NCBI GenBank assembly: GCA_947467435.1 | Contig: CANIIA010000009.1 | Coordinates: forward strand, 1-50,614 | Source: Betaproteobacteria bacterium | Lineage (GTDB): Bacteria; Pseudomonadota; Gammaproteobacteria; Burkholderiales; SG8-39 | Reading direction: 5' to 3' | Length of the DNA: 50,614 nt | Shown here: piece by piece, positions 8,236-16,780 of the stretch | Position numbering within the stretch: position 1 is the first letter of the stretch | How the letters are laid out: every line of letters begins with the position of its first letter | Made by a program: the position numbers and the translations under genes | Notes under the pieces: generated by a model | What the model was told of the DNA's origin: nothing | Database searches by the model: none | The model's input: only the letters and a program-made list of their open reading frames with translations

Positions 8236-8442
8236 ATGTTCAAGCAAAAACTCGTTGTTGCCCTGATCGCCTCAGCTTTTACTGCCAGCGTATTGGCGCA
8301 AGCCCCAGCCCCAGCGCCAGCTGCACCGGCCGCTCCTGCTGCCGCGCCCGCTGCACCGGCTGCCGCTCCTGCTGGCGAAGCCACACCAGCCAAAGGCAAG
8401 AAAGCCAAGAAAGCCAAGAAAGCCAAAAAGGCTGCGCAGTAA
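8236..8442 (+). CDS. Small secreted Ala/Pro/Lys-rich peptide, function unknown
   Basis: A 68-residue protein with a strong Shine-Dalgarno (AGGAGG) and a clear signal peptide (MFKQKLVVALIASAFTASVLAQA, cleavage near residue 22). The mature part is low complexity: an Ala/Pro segment built on PAAPAAAP, then a Lys-rich end made of repeated KKAKKAKK. Such a peptide would be extended, strongly basic and extracytoplasmic, able to bind acidic surfaces, cell wall or nucleic acid. Small alanine/lysine-rich exported proteins are seen in Burkholderiales, but I know of no proven function. The good ribosome site and the stem-loop just after it argue that it is a real gene. It could be a cell-envelope or acid-stress peptide, which is a guess. 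Confidence 0.65.
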   Translation: MFKQKLVVALIASAFTASVLAQAPAPAPAAPAAPAAAPAAPAAAPAGEATPAKGKKAKKAKKAKKAAQ

Positions 8443-8474
8443 TCGTTCAACGCCGCGTTTCGCGGCTTGGCGCA

Positions 8475-8512
8475 CCAAAGGCCTGTGGGAAACTGCAGGC
8501 CTTTGGCGTTTC
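8475..8512 (+). terminator. Stem-loop terminator after the small secreted peptide
   Basis: A perfect 11-bp inverted repeat (CCAAAGGCCTG at 8475-8485 and its complement at 8496-8506) with a 10-base loop, followed by CGTTTCT. The stem is strong and the T tract short. It probably ends the peptide transcript. Confidence 0.55.
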
Positions 8513-8573
8513 TAGTGCATCCCCTTTCGCAACCTTTTTGCGTCCCTTGTGTATCCCTTTAAAAAATAAATAA

Positions 8574-9458
8574 ATGCCGACATCCCAACCGATTTTTTTC
8601 TTGTCTCCGTATTCTTGTTTTATACGTGGTGGGTTGTTATTCATCTATTTATTTTTTTCAGTGATCACAGCATCCGCGCAATCTGAAAGCACAGAACGCG
8701 CGCCGTTTGTCACCACACCACTTGAAGTGGTGCAACGCATGCTCCTCTTGGCCAAGACCGGGCCAGGCGATGTGGTCTTTGACTTGGGTTCGGGAGATGG
8801 GCGTATCCCAATCGCAGCGGCCACAATGGGCGCGCGTGGTGTGGGTCTAGAACTCGACCCTGCGCTGGTGCAGCTCAGTCAACGTCTGGCATTGGAAGCC
8901 GGTGTGGCGCAGCGCACCGAATTTCGTGTGCAAGATGTGCTGCAAGCCGATTTGTCATCAGCCAGTGTAGTCACGGTTTTTTTATTGCCTTCATTGATGT
9001 CACGTCTGATGCCAAAGCTCATGACCGAGTTGCGACCAGGCGCGCGTGTGGTCACACACGCGTTTTATTTTCCCAGCTGGAAGCCGGATCAAATGGAGCA
9101 AGTCGCGGTCCAAGCGCGGCACTATGGCGTTGGTGATTCTGCACAAATCATGCTCTGGATAGTGCCAATGAATTTGCGTGGCCGTTATCTTGCGCAAGAT
9201 GGCTTCGGACAATGGCAATTCACTGTGCATCAGAATTTTCAGGAAATTGAAATCGAAGGCTCGCTAAATGGTCAGCCAGTTCAATTTGAGTCAGCACGTT
9301 TGCAGGGTACCCAGGTGCGCTGGCAGGCTGAAGTCATGCGCGATGGCCAGCGTGTAACAGTGCAATTTGAGGCCGAAGCCCTCGCTCAAGGTGGGCTACA
9401 AGGTCGCGTACTTTCTGAGAAAAGTGCGCAGCCATTTTTCGCTAAGCGACAACCTTAA
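8574..9458 (+). CDS. Class I SAM-dependent methyltransferase with export-like N-terminus
   Basis: A 294-residue protein. Residues 17-36 are a hydrophobic segment ending ITASAQ, which looks like a signal peptide or membrane anchor. The SAM-binding motif I follows (VVFDLGSGDGRIP, residues 67-79), with an acidic VGLELD strand end, a FRVQDVLQADL region and a VFLLPS motif near residue 140. The last 90 residues are beta-rich and resemble no enzyme core I recognise. Class I methyltransferases need cytoplasmic SAM, so an exported one would be odd; anchoring with the domain inside is possible. The start lacks an obvious Shine-Dalgarno, and the first 60 bases are AT-rich compared with their surroundings. 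The substrate is unknown. Confidence 0.75.
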   Translation: MPTSQPIFFLSPYSCFIRGGLLFIYLFFSVITASAQSESTERAPFVTTPLEVVQRMLLLAKTGPGDVVFDLGSGDGRIPIAAATMGARGVGLELDPALVQLSQRLALEAGVAQRTEFRVQDVLQADLSSASVVTVFLLPSLMSRLMPKLMTELRPGARVVTHAFYFPSWKPDQMEQVAVQARHYGVGDSAQIMLWIVPMNLRGRYLAQDGFGQWQFTVHQNFQEIEIEGSLNGQPVQFESARLQGTQVRWQAEVMRDGQRVTVQFEAEALAQGGLQGRVLSEKSAQPFFAKRQP

Positions 9459-9542
9459 CCGGCCATGTGTTGGTGATGGTCGTCGGCATGGTTAGAGCAT
9501 CCCAACGCATTACATCAAAGCACACCCGACGCGCGGTGTCGT

Positions 9543-10973
9543 TTATAGCACTTTGCCCGGATTCATTCGTGCGTTTGGATCAAGTGCTGCTTTAATTTGC
9601 TTCATGAGTGTGAGTTCAAGCGCACTCTTGTGATGCTGAATTTCTTCGCGTTTGAGCTGACCCAAGCCGTGTTCGGCAGAGATCGAGCCATTGAGTTTTT
9701 CAACCACGGCATAGAGCACCGCATTCACTTCTGCGCGACGTGCGATCAGCGCTTGGGTTTCTTCGGTTGATGGCATACCAATGTTGTAGTGCAAATTACC
9801 ATCGCCGATGTGTCCAAAAATATAGCCCACGCAGCTGGGAAACGCTTGGCGCAGTACATCCATCCCCTCGTCGACGAGTTGGCCAATGCACGAGATCGGC
9901 ACCGAAATATCGTGCTTCACATTTGAAAATTGTGCCTCTGGAATGGTTTCGCGAATATTCCATAGGGCTTGTGCTTGCGCCGTACTTGAAGCAAGTGCCA
10001 CATCGTGAATCAGACCCGCATCAATACATTCACTTAATGCAGATTCCGTTCGTGCCATGAGCGCTTCTTGTGTACCGCCATCGGTGGCTTCGGCCAATAC
10101 ATACCAGTGATACGGCTGTGACAAGGGATCGGGCGTGCCTGGTCGAAATGCCATCACCGATGTGAGACAGACGCGTGAAATGAGTTCAAACGCAGTGAGT
10201 CGGTCACCCATACGTGCGCGTAACGCGGCCAGTAACTCGACGGCGGCTTGCGGGCTCTCGAGTGCAATCCAAGCGGTGACAGAAGCACTGGGTTTAGGAA
10301 ACAGTTTCATCACGGCTGCGGTGATGATGCCTAAGGTGCCTTCTGCGCCGATGAACAAATGCTTTAAGTCATAGCCGGTATTATTTTTACGCAAGCCTTT
10401 TAGGCCATGCCAAATCTGGCCGTCTGGCAACACAACTTCGAGTCCGAGACACAAATCACGCGTGTTGCCATAACGCAAGACGCCAACACCGCCTGCATTG
10501 GTCGATAAGTTGCCGCCGATTTGGCAACTCCCCTCAGCGGCTAAGGAAAGCGGAAACAAACGATCCGCTGCATCCGCGGCCTCTTGTAGGGTTTGGAGTA
10601 CGCAGCCTGCTTCAACCGTCATGGTGTCGTTGAGCGCATCGAGTTCGCGAATGCGCTGCATTCGCGAGAGCGATATCACCACCTCTGGTCGCTTGTTTGT
10701 TTGGCTAAGCGGAACCGATCCGCCAACTAAGCTGGTGTTACCCGATTGCGGCACGATGGCGAGACCGTGTTCTGCACATAAAGCGACACAGCGCGACACT
10801 TCTTCAGTACTTGCGGGCCGCAGCACAGCCAAAGCCTCACCGGTATACGCGCGGCGCCAATCGGTGCAAAAGGGCGCAGCATCAGCACCAGTGAGCACAT
10901 GGGCAGGGCCGAGGATTTCGCGAAACTGCGCAAGTTGCGCGTTTGCATGGGGATTGGGCGGGATCGAGGTCAT
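9543..10973 (-). CDS. FAD-linked 2-hydroxyacid dehydrogenase/oxidase (GlcD/D-lactate dehydrogenase-like)
   Basis: A 476-residue flavoprotein of the PCMH-type FAD family that includes glycolate oxidase GlcD, D-lactate dehydrogenase and D-2-hydroxyglutarate dehydrogenase. The FAD domain shows IVPQSGNTSLVGGSVP, GSCQIGGNLSTNAGGVGVLRYGNTRD and FIGAEGTLGIIT. The C-terminal domain has the HIGDGNLHYN metal/substrate motif and ends SISAEHGLGQLK and DPNARMNPGKVL. The ATG at 10973 gives the family's usual length; longer in-frame starts would add a non-conserved lead running into the divergent nitroreductase gene. It oxidises a 2-hydroxy acid, passing electrons to the respiratory chain or another acceptor. 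The exact substrate is undetermined. Confidence 0.85.
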   Translation of the reverse strand: MTSIPPNPHANAQLAQFREILGPAHVLTGADAAPFCTDWRRAYTGEALAVLRPASTEEVSRCVALCAEHGLAIVPQSGNTSLVGGSVPLSQTNKRPEVVISLSRMQRIRELDALNDTMTVEAGCVLQTLQEAADAADRLFPLSLAAEGSCQIGGNLSTNAGGVGVLRYGNTRDLCLGLEVVLPDGQIWHGLKGLRKNNTGYDLKHLFIGAEGTLGIITAAVMKLFPKPSASVTAWIALESPQAAVELLAALRARMGDRLTAFELISRVCLTSVMAFRPGTPDPLSQPYHWYVLAEATDGGTQEALMARTESALSECIDAGLIHDVALASSTAQAQALWNIRETIPEAQFSNVKHDISVPISCIGQLVDEGMDVLRQAFPSCVGYIFGHIGDGNLHYNIGMPSTEETQALIARRAEVNAVLYAVVEKLNGSISAEHGLGQLKREEIQHHKSALELTLMKQIKAALDPNARMNPGKVL

Positions 10974-11035
10974 GCCGGTATTATCGCGGTTCGTTGTGGC
11001 TGCGGCCACGTTCATTGACGAAACAGGAGTGGCTT

Positions 11036-11785
11036 TTGAGCACAATTGGACACGCGTTGATTGATCCGGCGGCTGGGCCAACCCCATACGCCCCTGGGGT
11101 ACCCGCACGCACCACAGAGGAAGCCATCTTGTCGCGACGTAGCTTGCGTGCGTTTAGTGATCGCCCTGTGTCACGTGCGCTCATCGAAGAGTTGTTAGCG
11201 CTCGCCAGTCGCGCGCCATCTGGCACCAACGTGCAGCCCTGGAAGGTTCGCGTCATCGCTGGCGAAATGCGTGAACGTGTGGTGCAAGCCATGCTGGCAC
11301 AAGTTGCACAAAGTGGCGAAGGTGAAATGAAGCCGCCGTACGATTATTACCCGACCCAATGGCGCGATCCGTATTTGGCGCGCAGACGTAAAGTGGGTTG
11401 GGATTTATACGCATTGCTTGGACTCAAGCGCGAAGATAAATCCGGAATGGCGAATCAACACGCGCGCAACTACAAATTTTTTGATGCACCAATTGGCTTA
11501 ATTTTTACGATGGATCGTGATTTGTCGACGGGCGCGTTTCTTGATTACGGCATGTTTCTACAAAACCTGATGTTAGCGGCACGTGCAAAAGGCTTGGATA
11601 CCTGTCCGCAAGCGGCGATTGCCAATGCACACGAGGTGTTGCGTCGTGAGTTACAGATTCCGGAGATTGAACAAGTCGTGTGTGGCATGTCGTTAGGTTA
11701 CGGCGCCTCAGCCATCGAAAACACCTTGGTGACGGTGCGTGAGCCCGTCGCTGCGTTTACGCAGTTTCTCGGCTTACCTGAATGA
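11036..11785 (+). CDS. Nitroreductase family protein (FMN-dependent oxidoreductase)
   Basis: A 249-residue nitroreductase-like flavoprotein. FMN-binding features are SRRSLRAFSDRPV, LASRAPSGTNVQPWKV, and DYGMFLQNLMLAARAKGLDTCPQ with a following GMSLGY. The TTG at 11036 is chosen because AGGAG lies at 11025-11029, 6 bases upstream. A GTG/ATG further upstream would run into the divergent oxidase gene without a ribosome site. Members use NAD(P)H to reduce nitro groups, quinones or enones, and the natural substrate is unknown here. Its stop overlaps the ATG of the next gene (ATGA), so the two are probably co-translated. The promoter must lie in or near the 62-base divergent gap. Confidence 0.85.
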   Translation: MSTIGHALIDPAAGPTPYAPGVPARTTEEAILSRRSLRAFSDRPVSRALIEELLALASRAPSGTNVQPWKVRVIAGEMRERVVQAMLAQVAQSGEGEMKPPYDYYPTQWRDPYLARRRKVGWDLYALLGLKREDKSGMANQHARNYKFFDAPIGLIFTMDRDLSTGAFLDYGMFLQNLMLAARAKGLDTCPQAAIANAHEVLRRELQIPEIEQVVCGMSLGYGASAIENTLVTVREPVAAFTQFLGLPE

Positions 11786-13104
11786 CGGTTGTGCGCGTGA
11801 TGGCACGCTTCTTTAAGCCCCTGTATTTGTTTAGCGGTGTACAGAGCCGGCGCAGCCAACATAGGTGCATCAGATGGGTCGGTGTGCTGTGTGCGTTGAC
11901 GGCAATTCAAGTGTTTGCTCAACCAGCCACGGCGCCTGCATCGACATCCACTGCTGCGCCAACAACAACGGTATCGCCGGCACAAAAACCCATTCTCATC
12001 GGTGCGGTGATTTCGCAAACCGGCATGTTGGCCGATTTGGCCACGCCGATGCGTGATGCGTTGTTGATGTGGCAAGAGAAGGTGAATGCCTCCGGCGGCT
12101 TGTTGGGTCGACCGATTGAGCTACGTATTTATGATGATGGCAGTGAAGCAACGCGTTCGACGCATTTGTATGAGCTATTGGCGCGCGATGATCAAGCTGA
12201 CATTCTGATTGGCCCGTTTGGCTCGGCGGCAACTTCGATGGCGGTGGCTGTAGCGGATCGAACGCGTCGCGTCATGATCAATACAACGGGTACCTCGCCA
12301 GCCATTCATAAACGTTCACCGCGTTGGACGTTTCAACTGCCTCCAACTTCCGATCGTATGACGGCGGGACTCGTCCCATTAGCGCGCGCAGCTGGCATAA
12401 AAAGTTTTACGCTCGCGGCACGCGATGAACCTGCAGCGGCAGATTTACTTGCACGTTTACGTGAGGCAGCAGAACCCGCTGGTCTATTGATTCGGCCGAC
12501 GACGTATTACACGCCAGGTAATTTAGTCGATCTTGCCCCGTATGCCGCGCAACTCAAGCCCGAGGGCGTAGAAGCCATGCTGAGTCCTGCCAATGCGCGT
12601 GAAGCGGCGAATCTTTTGCGCGGGTTAAAGGCCGTGGACATTTCACCCCGTTTGTTTGTTGCCACGGGGGTAACCGATCCGGAGTTCATCGCTCAAGTGG
12701 GTGTTGATGCGGAATACTCGATTGGATTTTCAACCTACGAGCCGGTGCTGCGTACACAGGGCAATGCAGCGTTTGTGCGGACGTGGCGCGCCCGTTACAA
12801 AAGTGCCCCCGGATTTTCTGCGGCTGCCGGTTGGGCTGCAGGGCAACTGATTGAAGCTGCGGTTGCGCAAGCGCAAAGCGTTGCGCCATTGGTGTTACGT
12901 GAAGCGCTCTTAGGTCTTGAAACACAGACGGTGTTGGGGCCGTACAAAGTCAACGCCGACGGTGCGCAACTGGCAGCGCAACCATTTATGGTGCAGATTC
13001 TTCAAGGGCGTCGTGAAGTCGTGTGGCCTGAAGCAGTTGCCAGTGCGCAAGCGGTGTTACCGATGCCCGCCTGGGACAAGCGTCCACGCTTTGGTCGTCG
13101 TTAG
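11782..13104 (+). CDS. Orphan LivK-type substrate-binding protein
   Basis: A 440-residue periplasmic binding protein of the HAAT family. It has a long basic N-terminal lead, a hydrophobic segment ending QVFAQ (signal peptide), and then a Thr/Ala/Pro linker of about 25 residues. The binding fold starts at KPILIGAVISQTGMLADL and contains NASGGLLGRPIELRIYDD and LIGPFGSAATSMAVAV. The start ATG overlaps the nitroreductase stop. An ATG 18 bases further in is possible. No permease or ATPase follows; an MFS carrier comes next. It may serve an importer encoded elsewhere, or act as a sensor-type binding protein. The Pro/Thr linker after the signal peptide is unusual for this family. Confidence 0.8.
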   Translation: MTVVRVMARFFKPLYLFSGVQSRRSQHRCIRWVGVLCALTAIQVFAQPATAPASTSTAAPTTTVSPAQKPILIGAVISQTGMLADLATPMRDALLMWQEKVNASGGLLGRPIELRIYDDGSEATRSTHLYELLARDDQADILIGPFGSAATSMAVAVADRTRRVMINTTGTSPAIHKRSPRWTFQLPPTSDRMTAGLVPLARAAGIKSFTLAARDEPAAADLLARLREAAEPAGLLIRPTTYYTPGNLVDLAPYAAQLKPEGVEAMLSPANAREAANLLRGLKAVDISPRLFVATGVTDPEFIAQVGVDAEYSIGFSTYEPVLRTQGNAAFVRTWRARYKSAPGFSAAAGWAAGQLIEAAVAQAQSVAPLVLREALLGLETQTVLGPYKVNADGAQLAAQPFMVQILQGRREVVWPEAVASAQAVLPMPAWDKRPRFGRR

Positions 13105-13107
13105 CGT

Positions 13108-14337
13108 GTGGCTAGATTGATGTCGAATCGCTCGGTGTCTACGAGCGCGTGGCGCGCTTTGTGGTTACCTGTCAGTGCAACGTTGGCGATTCAAACCGTT
13201 GGTGCTCTAGCAATTTATTGTGCACCGGTGATGGCACCGGTTGCCGGACCAGCCCTGGGTGTACCTGCAGCGTGGATCGGTTATTACATCGCCTTACTTT
13301 ATATGGGCAGTATGTTTAGTTCGGTGATTGCGGGCACTTGGGTGGCACGCTTTGGCGCCGTACGGGTGTCGCAAATTGGGCTGCTCTTAAATGGCGTGGG
13401 TTTGTTTGGCGCAAGTGTGGGTTGGTTACCCTTGGTCGCGTTAGGTGGTTTTTTGGTGGGTGTCGGCTATGGACCCGGCACACCAGCGAGTTCGCATATT
13501 TTGTTGCGCGCGGCACCACCGGGTTTTGTTGCGTTTACTTTTTCTCTGAAACAAACCGGCGTACCGCTGGGGGCAGCGATTGCGGGTGCATTAGTGCCCG
13601 CCTTGTTATTGCTCTGTGCTTGGCAAGGCAGCGCAATCGTGATCGGTCTCATCTGTGTATTACTTGCGGTGCTGATTCAGCCCACACGTCAACGCTGGGA
13701 TCTGGATCGTGATGCCCAAGCGCCGATGACATTGCGCGGCGTATTTCGACCATTACGCTTTGCGCTCAACGAGCCGCGCTTATTGGAATTGGCGATGACC
13801 TCGTTTGTTTTTGGTGGTGTGCAGATCACCTTTGTGGCGTATTTGGTGACGTTTTTGACATACGCATTTGATTTGTCATTGGTGGTTGCAGGGTTGGTGA
13901 TGGCTGTGTCGCAATGTGCCAGCGTCGCGGGTCGTGTGCTTTGGGGTGTGGCGGCCGATCGTTGGTTGTCTTCGCGCAAGATGCTTGGTTTATTGGGACT
14001 GGGTATGGGTGCCTGTGCGTTACTCACGCTCACTGCCAGTACGCAATGGCCGATCGCGTTGTTGTTTATTTTTGCCGCGGTGTTTGGCGCCACTGCCGTT
14101 GGTTGGAATGGGGTGTTTTTAGCTGAGGTGGCGCGTGTGGCACCGACACGGGTCAGTGAAGCCACCGGTGGTTGTTTGTTCTTTACTTATCTTGGCGTGG
14201 TGCTGAGCCCGCCACTTTTTTCAATGTGCTTAAGCTTGGGTGGGAGCTACGCTCGCGCATATGCCTTTGTTGGTGCGCCTGCGTTGCTGATGGGCTTGTG
14301 GTTGCTATTCAACACACGCCAATCGCGTGTGGATTAA
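13108..14337 (+). CDS. MFS transporter
   Basis: A 409-residue major facilitator superfamily protein with about twelve hydrophobic segments. It has a loop between TM2 and TM3 of the type GTWVARFGAVRVSQIG. The second half repeats this layout with GVAADRWLSSRKMLG. The call as a carrier is secure, but direction and substrate are not visible. The GTG at 13108 is used; an ATG at 13120 is equally plausible because neither has a clear Shine-Dalgarno. It follows the orphan binding protein by 3 bases, so nitroreductase, binding protein and carrier look like one transcript. It ends convergent with the glutathione S-transferase gene. Confidence 0.8.
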   Translation: MARLMSNRSVSTSAWRALWLPVSATLAIQTVGALAIYCAPVMAPVAGPALGVPAAWIGYYIALLYMGSMFSSVIAGTWVARFGAVRVSQIGLLLNGVGLFGASVGWLPLVALGGFLVGVGYGPGTPASSHILLRAAPPGFVAFTFSLKQTGVPLGAAIAGALVPALLLLCAWQGSAIVIGLICVLLAVLIQPTRQRWDLDRDAQAPMTLRGVFRPLRFALNEPRLLELAMTSFVFGGVQITFVAYLVTFLTYAFDLSLVVAGLVMAVSQCASVAGRVLWGVAADRWLSSRKMLGLLGLGMGACALLTLTASTQWPIALLFIFAAVFGATAVGWNGVFLAEVARVAPTRVSEATGGCLFFTYLGVVLSPPLFSMCLSLGGSYARAYAFVGAPALLMGLWLLFNTRQSRVD

Positions 14338-14385
14338 ACGTCCGCAAAGAACTGCGCGTTGTGAACGAAGACTGCTGCGTGCCGT

Positions 14386-15006
14386 CTACGACAGCGGGGT
14401 ATTCACAGCTTTCTGAAAGGCCGGACGCGCTGCAAGACGTGCGTGCCATGCGCTGAGTGCTGGATGTGCCGGACGTTCAATGGGCATCGACAACCACAAA
14501 TGAACAAAGCATCCCAGCGGGATATCACCCATCGTGAATTGTGCCCCAGCGAGATACGGTTGATGCGCAAGCACGGCTTCTGGGATCGCGAGTAATTTTG
14601 CTGTCTCAACGCGACTGGTTTCAATGGCTTTTGCGTCGCGCTGTTCGATCGGGGTGCGCACCATGCCCCAAAACACATTGCGAAATGCACCGGCGAGTGT
14701 CGAGGTACACCAATCCATCCATCGATCGGCGTCTGCGTATTGGCGCAGATCTTGTGGATCTAAGGTGCCTTGACCATAACGACGCGCCAAGTAACGCACC
14801 ATCGTGTTTGATTCCCAAAGTACGAAGCCATCGTCGTCGAGCGTTGGTACACGTGCGTTAGGGTTCATCGCTAAATACGCGGGTGTACTGACCACGCCGT
14901 ACTGCATACCTGCATCAATGCGCTCGTAGGCCACGCCACATTCTTCAGCGGTCCACACCACTTTCTTTACATTGACCGAGTTGATACGTCCCCAGATTTT
15001 TAGCAT
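14386..15006 (-). CDS. Glutathione S-transferase family protein
   Basis: A 206-residue GST. The thioredoxin-like N-domain begins MLKIWGRINSVNVKKVVW, with S10 as a likely glutathione-contact residue. It continues with the NARVPTLDDDGFVLWESNTMVRYL motif, including the cis-proline and the Glu-Ser that bind the gamma-glutamyl group. The C-terminal helical domain has the FTMGDIPLG N-capping box. AAGGGAA precedes the start. Members conjugate or reduce electrophiles with glutathione in the cytoplasm. Together with the gamma-glutamyltransferase and O-acetylhomoserine sulfhydrylase genes upstream on the same strand, it suggests a glutathione/sulfur handling group. The substrate is unknown. Confidence 0.85.
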   Translation of the reverse strand: MLKIWGRINSVNVKKVVWTAEECGVAYERIDAGMQYGVVSTPAYLAMNPNARVPTLDDDGFVLWESNTMVRYLARRYGQGTLDPQDLRQYADADRWMDWCTSTLAGAFRNVFWGMVRTPIEQRDAKAIETSRVETAKLLAIPEAVLAHQPYLAGAQFTMGDIPLGCFVHLWLSMPIERPAHPALSAWHARLAARPAFQKAVNTPLS

Positions 15007-15091
15007 CTCGATTCCCTTACGTCATCACGTGCGCTTGATTCGCAGTGAAGAGGCTGGCATCACGTGGTGCAGCGTTACACCGTGTGGGTGA

Positions 15092-16687
15092 TTAGTATCC
15101 GACGGCTTGACCATCTCGACGAGGATCGGAGGCAGCCACATATCCGCCGCCCGTTTTCCAGATGAGTTGTGCGCTACCAAAGTCCATATAGCCTTCTTTG
15201 AGTTCGGTGAGCTTGTGGCCGCGTTGCGTGAGTTCTTCGAGCACGCTATTCGAGAAACCGCCTTCCACATTGACTTCCATGCCTTGCACGATTCTGAACC
15301 GTGGACCATCACAAGCGGTTTGCGGGTTTTGTTGATAGTCGGCCATCCGTACCATCACTTGCACATGACCTTGCGGTTGCATGGTGCCGCCCATCACGCC
15401 AAAGCTCATTACTGGTTGACCGTCCTTCGTGACAAAACCGGGAATGATGGTTTGATAGGGTCGCTTGTTGGGCCCAACCTGATTGGGGTGGCCCGGTGTC
15501 GTAACAAAACAAGCGCCGCGGTTTTGTAGCGAAATTCCGGTACCCGGCACCACCACACCAGAACCAAAGCCCATGTAATTCGATTGAATCAACGACACCA
15601 TCATGCCGGAAGCATCGGCGGCGGTGAGGTACACCGTGCCACCACGCGGAGGCGTGCCATGACCAAAGTCTTGCGCTTTTTTCATGTTAATTAAATTTGC
15701 GCGCGATTTGAGATATGCCGGATCAAGCAATACCTGAGGATCAAACGCCATATGCGCGAGATCGGCTACGTAACGACGTGCATCGGCAAACGCTAACTTC
15801 ACAGCTTCGATTTGTAGGTGCAGACTGTCAGCGCCATCGAGCGCGTGACTACGCACATCAAAGTGCGACAAAATTCCTAGCGCGATGAGTGCGATGATAC
15901 CGTGCCCATTCGGCGGTAATTCATGCAGCGTGTAACCGCGATAGTTCACTTCCAGCGGCGGGGTCCAGTCAGCGGTGTGTGCAGCCAAGTCGGCGGTTTG
16001 CATCACGCCGCCGTGCGCACAGATATGCGATGAAATTTTTTCTGCTAACTCACCGCGATAAAACGCAGCGCCACGAGTCGCCGCGATTTTCTCGAGCGTA
16101 TTGGCGTGCTCAGGAAGTTTAAATAATTCACCGGGCAAGGGCGCGCGGCCATTGGGTAAAAACGCTTGCGCAAATCCAGGCTGCGCTTTGAGCTCGTTGG
16201 CCTGTTGATTCCATTGTTTAGAAATGACGGGCGAAACTAAAAATCCTTCGCGTCCATATTGCATTGCTGGCTCAAACAGTTTTTCGAACGGCAATTTTCC
16301 AAACCGCTCGGAGAGCATTTGCCAACCCGACACGCAGCCTGGCGTGGTGATGGTGTTGGGACCACGCACCGGCATCGCTTTGGCATCCCCGAAAAATTCG
16401 GGCGTCCAACCCGCTGGTGAACGTCCAGAGGCGTTGATTCCGTGTAGTTGTTTGCCGTCCCACAAGATCGCAAATAAATCCGAACCAATGCCGTTCGAGA
16501 CGGGTTCAACCAGCGTGAGCGTAATCGCTGTTGCCAAAATAGCATCGATCGCGTTGCCACCGGCAAGCAGCATGCGTAATCCGGCTTGCGCAGCGAGAGG
16601 TTGGGTGGTGGCCACAACGTTGGCTGCCAACAGCGGTTTGCGCGGCCAAGCGTAGGGAAGGTTCCAATCAAAAGGGTAGATATTCAT
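15092..16687 (-). CDS. Gamma-glutamyltransferase family protein, cytoplasmic type
   Basis: A 531-residue gamma-glutamyltransferase/acylase family enzyme. The pattern ATTQPLAAQAGLRMLLAGGNAIDA marks the N-terminal (large subunit) part. The autocleavage site with its nucleophilic threonine lies in GGTVYLTAADASG, followed by SNYMGFGSGVVVPGTGISLQNRG. A GGTMQPQGHVQV loop near the C-terminus is typical. There is no signal peptide, unlike periplasmic E. coli Ggt, so it resembles YwrD-like cytoplasmic forms. It would hydrolyse or transfer gamma-glutamyl groups, for example from glutathione or conjugates. No clear Shine-Dalgarno is seen. A TATACT sequence only 6 bases before the ATG suggests a leaderless or very short leader transcript. 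Confidence 0.85.
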   Translation of the reverse strand: MNIYPFDWNLPYAWPRKPLLAANVVATTQPLAAQAGLRMLLAGGNAIDAILATAITLTLVEPVSNGIGSDLFAILWDGKQLHGINASGRSPAGWTPEFFGDAKAMPVRGPNTITTPGCVSGWQMLSERFGKLPFEKLFEPAMQYGREGFLVSPVISKQWNQQANELKAQPGFAQAFLPNGRAPLPGELFKLPEHANTLEKIAATRGAAFYRGELAEKISSHICAHGGVMQTADLAAHTADWTPPLEVNYRGYTLHELPPNGHGIIALIALGILSHFDVRSHALDGADSLHLQIEAVKLAFADARRYVADLAHMAFDPQVLLDPAYLKSRANLINMKKAQDFGHGTPPRGGTVYLTAADASGMMVSLIQSNYMGFGSGVVVPGTGISLQNRGACFVTTPGHPNQVGPNKRPYQTIIPGFVTKDGQPVMSFGVMGGTMQPQGHVQVMVRMADYQQNPQTACDGPRFRIVQGMEVNVEGGFSNSVLEELTQRGHKLTELKEGYMDFGSAQLIWKTGGGYVAASDPRRDGQAVGY

Positions 16688-16780
16688 AATTTCAGTATAG
16701 AGGGATGTGTACGGATTCGCGTGATTACAGTGGATCGTTTCGCCATGTCGATGGCGCGAGCAAGGACTCGATGCAAGAGA

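Noticed and set aside
8169..8478. Minus-strand and other-frame open frames over the Ala/Pro/Lys peptide gene
   Set aside because: They are by-products of the low-complexity GC-rich repeat. They lack ribosome sites and show Gly/Ser/Arg or Ala repeats expected from reading the repeat in other frames.
10974..11108. N-terminal extension of the FAD-linked oxidase up to 11108
   Set aside because: It would overlap the start of the divergent nitroreductase gene, is not similar to family starts, and ATG 10973 gives the usual length.
14338..14385. Terminator between the convergent MFS and GST genes
   Set aside because: No stem with an adjacent T tract could be found in this short gap.
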